In this document: positions 49,011-60,270 of the stretch, piece after piece
How the letters are laid out: every line of letters starts with the position of its first letter
Numbering within the stretch: the first letter of the stretch is position 1
NCBI GenBank assembly: GCA_964035545.1
Contig: OZ037769.1
Location: 11,105,133-11,169,132 of the forward strand
Reading direction: 5' to 3'
Origin: Bugula neritina
Lineage: Eukaryota > Bryozoa > Gymnolaemata > Cheilostomatida > Bugulidae
Length of the DNA stretch: 64,000 nt
Translations under genes and position numbers: made by a program
The notes under the pieces: model-generated
The model's database searches: none
What the model was told of the DNA's origin: nothing
The model's input: only the letters and a program-made list of their open reading frames with translations

Positions 49011-49577
49011 TGTAGTAAACTGTGGGTTCTGAATGCAACTAGTGCCTACATGCTCTAGAAAGAATAAGCCAAGTATTTGAGTACAAATGAGGATAACCTT
49101 TATTGTATCAGATACAGCTCATGTGGTCCTACTACCAGCGAGCTCCAGTAGTAGTCTGAAGCTACACTGGAAACTCGCCTGCTTTTATACACAAGAATTC
49201 ACATCTAGAATGTTCCAACAGACAAAAGAAAGTTAAGCTTGACAGTAACAAAAGAAAAATAGACAAAGGAGAATGAATAATTCAATAGGCCAAGAATTTA
49301 GCTATAATAACAACCTATTGAAGGCATTCATAAAAGCTACACAAATTTCCAGTATCAGTATTAATGCAAAACGATGAAATAGCAAAAAGGGAAAATAACT
49401 CTGGAAATGCGTATTTAATGAAAATTACATTATACTGAAAGCTTAATCACAATAATAAGGCATTAGAAAGCTAGTGCAACTTAGCTACAATTACAGCATT
49501 CAAAATATACGCAACAGTAATTATAATACTGACACACGCAGTTACTTGAGAACAGTAGAGGATGAGAATCTATCACA
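49011..49577 (-). repeat. Gypsy element 5' LTR
   Basis: Contains a TATAAAA promoter box (49083-49089) and an AATAAA signal (49099-49104) in element sense, so U3, R and U5 can be placed and the promoter looks intact. Confidence 0.93.
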
Positions 49578-51346
49578 ATACATGCATGGATTACTTGGAC
49601 TTCTAAAACGTTATCTCACCTATGAAAAGATTGGTCTCTGACTTGTCACCTATAAGTCAAATGATTTACAGGGTAGCGATATCATAACAAATATAGGCTT
49701 CATCTTAATAATTTACTAAATAGCACTATAAATAAAGTATTAAGGCATGACCTACATTTTCGCTTACACTCAATGCTTTCTCAGTCACATTGAAAGTTTA
49801 TAAAATTTATAGCTTTGTTTCTATATATAATAATTATGAATAGTTAGGATGCAGGATATTCCGGAAATCAAGTTGCAATTATTTTTATAGTTCAAAGAGC
49901 CCTTGAGTAGCAATTGTTAACTAAGTTGAAGCTGACATTAAAATGAAAACTGCGAAGTTGAAAAGAAGAAATCTATAGCAAATATTTTTCAAAGTTAACA
50001 AATTACAAGTAAAGGTGATTGATCAGCTAGCAGAAATAATATGCAATTAGTATATGCAAAATATATAAATAAATATAATTATAAGCTCAATGTCTATAGA
50101 TACAATAATAACTATAATAGTAATAATTGCCATTGTCATTCATCTATATATAATATGCGCACTGAGTAACAGTGGTAGCTCTTAATTTTATGTTTTACCA
50201 AAAAAGTTGAAATACTCACTGAATGGTCTTAACATAAAAATATTATAATATAGAAGGCCAGGGTAGAGTTCCCAGAGTAATCAATGTGTGGGGGGGGGGG
50301 CTTGAAACGTTTATCATTTTTCTGTTGATAAAAACTAACCAGCGAAACTATTCAACAGTAGAGATCATTGATGTAAAATTGAGAGATCAAAATCTTAAAG
50401 TATTTCTTAGTATAAGTTCCTTTATAAAATTACGAAAAATGTATCTTACCTTTGCATGACAACAAGTATGCTAGAATAATCCAACTCAGGTGAAAGATTT
50501 AACTCTTCATTTTAAAATTGTCAATTGAACTCCATTAATATTTAATTGCAACGATGTTTTGAATGGCCAAAGAAACACACCAACTATAGACAGTACAAGT
50601 TTATCAAGTGCTAGTCATGTACCTAAACGCCCACTAATTACTTATGAAGTGCGCTATTAATACCACTATTAAATACGAATCAACAGGCGTTGATCACGTG
50701 ATCAGCAGACTATTAATTAATTAGAAACCGCCAAACAACAATATTCAGCATCTAGTAGCCAATCACCAGCTTGCATCTTGCGGCTGTAGCAATTATATTA
50801 GTTAATATACAAACACGTAGAGCCGTGTACCTTTGATCGCACTATCTGTTAATTGTTTACTTGTTACAAAAACAAAATGTGTCTACTGAACTAAAGATTA
50901 TTTGTTTAATTAAGATATTAGCTACATATAATTATTAACGTGTTATGCTTTAGGCAATAGGCAGCATTTTGGCAAATTGCATTTAAAAGCGTCTATAATA
51001 CTAAAAGTAAATATTAGTACTAATTATTAATATTCTTTAAACTTTGTATATAGTATGAAAATTTTTTCAACTTTTTCAAAAGAATATCATCAAGTAAAAA
51101 CTATTAGCCCAAAAATAAATTCTTATAATCGTCATTTTGAAAACTTCATCTTTGAAAACTCTACATAGACTGCAGTATTCCAGTAGTACTAACAACTCAA
51201 TATTTATATAGAGTGTATTTCTGATGTTATACATTTCATGTTATGTATAATTTAGTATCTAGTGCATATACGTATATGCACATCTTGTGTTAAATACCTC
51301 ATGTTTATATACCTCATGCTATATATATAACTTTATATTATATGAT
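49578..51346. other. AT-rich, no gene seen
   Basis: No recognisable frame. A run of about 11 G occurs near 50290. Confidence 0.5.
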
Positions 51347-55000
<3,654 letters not shown>

Positions 55001-55080
55001 CAGTGGCGGAGCTAGTAGAAACTAGGGGGAGCTACGAATCCTTCACCTGCCCCCTGTTCAGAGAATGACCCCCTGCAGTA
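55001..55080. mobile_element. Possible end of a DNA transposon (CAGTGGCGGAGCTAG start)
   Basis: CAGTGGCGGAGCTAG at 55001-55015 is the kind of terminal sequence often seen on hAT-like and other non-autonomous DNA transposons. It is followed by a patch of runs of G and C that pair loosely (TAGGGGGAGCTAC, CCTGCCCCCTG). It overlaps the last exon of the MPV17L gene, including its stop codon. The other end of the element was not found. Confidence 0.35.
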
Positions 55081-58000
55081 TTAGGAGTTACACCCTCGAT
55101 CTTAGATGCCTGAGTTTCTAGACTGGTAGCTTCTTCTTTATGTAAATCCTATTAAGGGAGAAACATAAAACACATCAGTAGAAAAGTAGCTTTAGGAATT
55201 AAAAACTTGAAGTTCTTTCAACTTCTTACTCCGTGAAGCAATATTCATTGCTATGCTATTATATATTTACTGGTTCACTTTGGCTATTCAAAAAATGGTT
55301 AAATTTGCTTTGCTGTGGAAAGTTGTTTTCGGTTAAGCTGATATCAATGCACAAAGAAAAACAATACAATTGTATACTGAGATTTTTTGGTATTCAACTA
55401 CTATAATAGAATTGTATGCTTTAACAACACCAATGCATTCATAAAATAAACTGTTATACTTTTAGTGCTTTGTAAATCATACAAGGCTAAGACACAGTTT
55501 GAACAACTTTTGGTGAAATAATATCCAATTCATTCTCACTTCTGAACCAATACACTAAAAAGGCAGGAGATTTGTTTAATTTGTTCAAACAAATACTTTC
55601 TAGATTTAAATCCTAATTAAAAAAAAAGTTTATATGTGTAAAAATGAAAGATATTGGCAGCCAAATGTAATCTAATTTATTGCTATACTGAGTAGATGCA
55701 TGTTAGATAATTCACAAGTAGTATAGCAAATAGCACACCTTCATCTTGTAGTAGCACAGAAATATGCTCCACACAAAGTCACCACATGCAACTGCAACTG
55801 GCTGGTAGGTCACTGGAACCTTCTTGAATATGGCGAGCATGACAAATGGCCAGTACACCGTATTACACTAAAACAATACAATCCATAGAGGCTTGGCACT
55901 AACTACATACAGTACGGTAGTCAAATTGATATCTCAATCTCAATAACTAACGTGGCATACATTGCATTGTATATAACAATCAGGGTGCACTGTGTAATAT
56001 TTAGTGTGGGGCCACACTAGGTGGATTTCCCGCATTGACCACTACGGAAATTCTGCAAAGGCAAAATAAACAATTTGTCTTGTGAATTTTATGCGTTCAA
56101 AATGCTGCACAGCCAGTTTTCAAAGATGTGCTCTAATAGCCCACTCTTCGTCTACGGTTTCACTTTTAGCGATTTAGCTTTTCCACTTTCGCAACAGTAT
56201 AATTCTCTTAACAAATATTGCATCTGGTTTCTCATGTGGGAATTCCATCTAATATGGCTCACGCATAGCCTTACATGTAAACAACACTACACTAACACCT
56301 AGCACACTCCTGTAGCATTGGAAAGCAGTTACCAGTACAGATAACCTGCAACATACTCTGAGCTGTAATCAAAGGGTCTTTAATCAGGCTAAGGACTTAT
56401 TCAGATGTGACACAGGAGCAATTATGACTGAATGCTCTTCCTAACATCATCAATGGCCTTTACTGAAAAATGAACCCATGACTAAGGTCAGTGCTTTAAC
56501 CCCTAGACCACGGCTGCTAACTGAAAGTATATAATAGCTGTGTCACTCACCACATATGCAGTTGGAGCTTTTTCTATACACTCGGTTAATATGTTCTCTT
56601 TCTTCTCTAATATACTCATTGCTACAAAGTGGTGTAACATGTTTAACACAGCATACATTTATACTCACATCTCAAAGTTAAATAATCAAAACCATAGTAC
56701 TCCTTGAATAGTCCATAAAATGAATGACTGAATACTTGTGAAGAGATAGGAAAGCTGGTGGTAATTCTATCTAGAAAACTCTAAAACATTCCAGACAATC
56801 CAAAGGGCTAGTAAAAATTCCAAAGAGTTTGAACAAATTATCTAGAAGGGTGAATAACTACTGGTGATCATTTAAAGGTTTGAAGCAGTTCCCTTATTCA
56901 CAGTGGGGATTCTTTTATAGAACTAGAAAAATGGCAGAGTTAATGGGCTGATAATAACAGAGACTACAGTACCGATAAAGAAGATGCAAGTTCCAAACAT
57001 TCCAGCAGCAATCTGATCTAAAGCTATTTTCTTTATAAGAGATCTGCCAGTTGTCCCCGGCACTCTCTTATCCAGGAAGTTATACCACAATATATACAAG
57101 GGAGATAATACCAGACCTGCAATTTTTAGTGACATTATCAAAAGACAATTTTATTTGCTAAGCAGAAAAAAGCTGTTAACAGTTAATAACTGCGAATCAG
57201 TAGAATAACGGAATAAGTCACAAATGAGTTACCACTAAAAGTCATAATTGAGAAATTCATAATAGTACAGTCTTTTGAACAACAATTTGTAGATTACTCG
57301 ATTGCTTGCTGAAACAATAGGTACTCTAGGTATGTCCCAAATAATATGATGTTGAATAGTTAATGATAAAATGAACATATGCAACCCTTAATGAAGACTT
57401 GTGGAAATTGGCTGTTAAAACACCATATTGTAAAACTTATTAAGAATACTAAACACATCATGTGCTCTCAATCAGCTCTAACTTACTCACCCCCAACTAT
57501 CATCACATTCTTTGTACTCTCGTAGTTATGTTTATCTACTTTAGTAATAAATTTCTGCTGTGTGTAGTCACCAACAGCATAGATGCCGGCAATTTGTACA
57601 GAGTTTTTGATGAAGGGCCGAGCATAGCTGAGCCATCGTTGAATCAACACTGTAAATCATTTGAAGAGATGGTAATTAACATGATCAGCTAGAAACAGCC
57701 TGTAAGTATCAAATATGTTTAAAATTAAATTTACAAAAAATGAAATATATTGATTGAAAAACCAAGCTTTTGACAGTAAAATAACATGGCAATCTTCAAA
57801 CTCAAGATATAGCTTTGAAAAAGGTAGTTTTATGAGATTTGACTCAGTTTTGTGACAAAAGCTCAGCTTTTATAACAAAATTTTCAACATGCTTCTTCAG
57901 CTAATTTCAGTGTAAAATTTTCAATCTGGTAAATATATTTAAATACCACCTAACCATTTTTCATATCATTAAAATTCTTGACATACATTTAGACTACATG

Positions 58001-58806
58001 TATGCTACACATGTAAAATACATGTATAGCATACATGTATTTCACATGTAGCCTGCAAAAGTTGCAGGCAATAAACCAGAGTTAACTAAAAACATGGAAG
58101 TAGTATAATACGGTGCCTTCCATTAAAATAGAGCTTGCAGAATCTGTAGTTTCAAATTTGTGGAAAAAGTTGTTTTTGATTTGTAAATTAAATGAGAAAA
58201 TAAACCCAGCATTGTGCAGGTGGCAGAAGAAGTAGGCATAAATTTATCTTTTCAAATAATTTGTTTTATGCCGACATTGGACAATAATAATATAGCGTAT
58301 GTTAAACAGTTGAATTTTTTAATTTAAAATTTATCCACTGAGTTTAGTATATCTTTAAATAATTAATATATATATATATAATTTTATGGGGATGTTAGTA
58401 AAGCACAAAAATAGAGTTAAGCTAACAATGTAATAGAAATCAGAAAAATTGGTCAGTAATTAAAAACCTATATTGCATTTCCTCATGTTTTAGTCTAAGT
58501 CAGAAATTACTATACTTAACAACAGAAACAACAAAAACGTAACAGATGCGATTTAATAGCAGTATATGATTACTATTTATTAGCATGCACCATGACAGCA
58601 TGCAATTTATTTCAACAACAAATGATTGTGACTACGTACTGCAGTTTACCCATGCATAGAACAGTTCAGTAGCACAGCATATTTAAATGCAGCTGTCAGA
58701 AGAAACAAATTCCATGGATAGATTGGCTCACCTGTTTGTTGCTCTAATGGAAACCTAGTAAACAGCAATTAAAACAGTAGTTAATGTGATAACACTTATA
58801 CTTACT
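55032..58806 (-). CDS. MPV17L: MPV17-like protein (Mpv17/PMP22 family), six exons
   Basis: Small multi-pass inner-membrane protein family of mitochondria and peroxisomes; the transport or channel role is not settled. Exons on the minus strand: a first exon ending at 58806 that gives only the A of the start codon, then 57649-57491, 57116-56973, 56621-56551, 55867-55739, 55148-55032. All phases join; 621 nt, 206 aa, close to human MPV17L (about 196). Signatures: AVGDYTQQ near residues 24-31, LWYNFLDKRVPG at 63-74, SLIKKIALDQIAAG, AMSILEKKENI, YWPFVML, FVWSIFLCYYK. The MSIL...YWPFV combination matches MPV17L better than MPV17 or PXMP2. The last exon adds a hydrophilic tail and lies against a transposon-like sequence. 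The start codon split over intron 1 is inferred. Confidence 0.85.
56370..56520 (-). mobile_element. tRNA-derived SINE in an MPV17L intron
   Basis: On the minus strand GCAGCCGTGGTCTAGGGGTT (A-box-like) and CATGGGTTCA (B-box-like, decayed) lie at tRNA-like spacing, followed by a body ending TGTGTCACATCTGAATAAG. This is the layout of a tRNA-derived SINE, internally promoted by RNA polymerase III. It sits just downstream of the 71-bp MPV17L exon. It does not fold as a functional tRNA. Confidence 0.6.
58009..58049. repeat. 41-bp near-perfect palindrome
   Basis: ACATGT, one base, AAATACATGTAT, loop AGC, ATACATGTATTT, one base, ACATGT: 18 of 19 positions pair. Located in the first intron of MPV17L. 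Confidence 0.8.
58732..58754 (-). other. Possible 23-nt cassette exon in the MPV17L 5' region
   Basis: GTTTCCATTAGAGCAACAAACAG is bounded by a good acceptor (pyrimidine-rich, ending TTTACTAG) and donor (GTGAGC). If included, it would separate the A of exon 1 from TG of exon 2 and remove the predicted start codon. No transcript evidence. Confidence 0.3.
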
Positions 58807-59261
58807 TAGTCAGTTGATGTTGTCGCAGCACCAACCATGAATTTTCATTAAATTTAATAAGTTGTTGATTACTCCAACATAAAATCAACTGGGAGGTTTG
58901 TAGTTTCCGCTAAAAAGTCAATACCAGAACTCAAGACGAACTCAAAAAGGGTGAAAATCTTAGCCTGAAGGTGAATACTAAATATAAATTTATGCAAATT
59001 AAAATACAGTCACAATGTTAGCTGTACATAAATCTCTGTATTTACTCGTTAATAAATACTACATTAGTATGGCTGATGGAACTAAATTTTTTAGTAACAA
59101 ACTGCAAAACTGAAAGTAAGTGTTATTAGTAAAAGTATTATTGTACTTTGTAGTGGTGTTCCCTACAGATCCCAGCACTCATACTAAAAACCATTACTAT
59201 AACATTAACTGTATTACAACATACATGTAGTTATAATATATAGATTCATTATTTTAATAAT
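58807..59261. other. Region upstream of MPV17L up to the retrotransposon
   Basis: Should hold the MPV17L 5' UTR and promoter (minus strand). The retrotransposon LTR begins about 455 bp from the predicted exon 1 end, in opposite orientation, so its promoter could influence the gene. Nothing else is recognised. Confidence 0.45.
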
Positions 59262-59471
59262 TGTAATGTGCATGACATTGCATCATGCAGTTGTGTAACC
59301 GTTTTGTAAATATTATTATAGCTGTTGTGTGGTTTTCCTTTATGTCCTAAATTCCTTCATCTTTGTGGTTTATATAATATATGTTGTCTGTCTTAGAAAT
59401 GTGTTCGTAGTGATTAGTTGTGCTTTCAAAATAAAGATATTTCAGTGAACTTTAAGTATAATATTATTACA
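59262..59471 (+). repeat. 5' LTR of the compact retrotransposon
   Basis: 210 bp, TGTAATGTG...ATTATTACA. TATATAAT-type promoter sequence near 59370-59380 and an AATAAA signal at 59430-59435. Confidence 0.95.
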
Positions 59472-59502
59472 AGCTATTTCGGCGTTTATCAGTGGTAGAA
59501 AT

Positions 59503-60270
59503 ATGGCAGTCAGGGTGTCGGATCTAGTGAAAAATTATGAGGACAGTTCGGTTAGTGGAGACTTTACTGAGTGGTGTGAGAAGCTGGAGCTAGTAGCAAA
59601 GTTACAGAAAGTAGAAGATCTTGCATCGTTTCTGCCATTATTCTTGGCAGGTCCAGCGTTTGCTGTGTATAAACAGTTTTCAGAGGATGTTAAATCAGAC
59701 TTTCCGAAGTTAAAGGCTGAACTGATGACGTCATTCTGTGAGAGCAGTTACAGTGCTTACGATCAACTTAGATCAAGAAGTCTAAAAGAAGGTGAGGCTG
59801 TAGATGTCTATGTAGCTGACTTGAGAAGGCTAGTAACACTGATAGGTCAGAAAACTCCTGAGCCTTTACTGAAATGTGCATTTATTGCTGGTTTGCCAGT
59901 GGATGTTGCTACACAAATAAAATCTGTCGCTGCTGTTGAAAAGTTGAGCTTAGAAGAGTTAGTTGGTAGAGCTAGGATAATGTTATCAACAGCAACTGTA
60001 GACACTTTGACACCCTGTGCTGCTGGTAGGAATGTTACTAGAAAGTGTTTTAAATGTTTTTCACCACACCATTCAGCTTGGAGCTGTAACACTGAAAAAA
60101 GTCAAAATGGGAACATGAATGCTAATCGGAATGCCAATAATCATCAACAATACAGAAGATGGAACGTTCAGTGCTATACCTGTCAGGCTTGGGGGCATAT
60201 CAGTAGGAATTGCCCACAGGGAAACGGCGCTGGGGCAGTGTCAGCACCGGATGCTCACCCCAACAACTAA
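59503..60270 (+). CDS. gag: Gag of the compact retrotransposon
   Basis: 255 residues from the first ATG after the LTR. The first 150 or so residues are helical and capsid-like. Two nucleocapsid zinc knuckles follow, CFKCFSPHHSAWSC and CYTCQAWGHISRNC, both C-x2-C-x4-H-x4-C. The frame ends at 60270 inside the start of pol. It packages element RNA in virus-like particles. The frame is intact. Confidence 0.93.
   Translation: MAVRVSDLVKNYEDSSVSGDFTEWCEKLELVAKLQKVEDLASFLPLFLAGPAFAVYKQFSEDVKSDFPKLKAELMTSFCESSYSAYDQLRSRSLKEGEAVDVYVADLRRLVTLIGQKTPEPLLKCAFIAGLPVDVATQIKSVAAVEKLSLEELVGRARIMLSTATVDTLTPCAAGRNVTRKCFKCFSPHHSAWSCNTEKSQNGNMNANRNANNHQQYRRWNVQCYTCQAWGHISRNCPQGNGAGAVSAPDAHPNN

Larger units (their letters stand above)
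42322..49577 (-). mobile_element. Ty3/Gypsy LTR retrotransposon, 7256 bp, full-length but with disrupted frames
   Basis: Two 567-bp direct repeats with TG...CA ends flank gag and pol on the minus strand. ATAC at 42318-42321 and 49578-49581 is a 4-bp target duplication; a fifth A also matches at the boundary. Next to the upstream LTR is a tRNA-Leu primer site, next to the downstream LTR a purine tract. The pol order is protease, reverse transcriptase, RNase H, integrase, which defines Ty3/Gypsy (Metaviridae). The two LTRs look identical base for base, so insertion was recent, yet gag and pol each carry one-base frame changes. The coding interior is GC-rich while the LTRs and host DNA are AT-rich. 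Confidence 0.95.

Noticed and set aside
56471..56520. Possible tRNA gene
   Set aside because: Only A-box-like and decayed B-box-like sequences remain and a SINE body follows; no cloverleaf can be formed.
57691..58731. In-frame extension of MPV17L upstream through the 23-nt unit into exon 1
   Set aside because: The frame stays open for about 45 codons but contains no ATG, so the split start codon is the better model.
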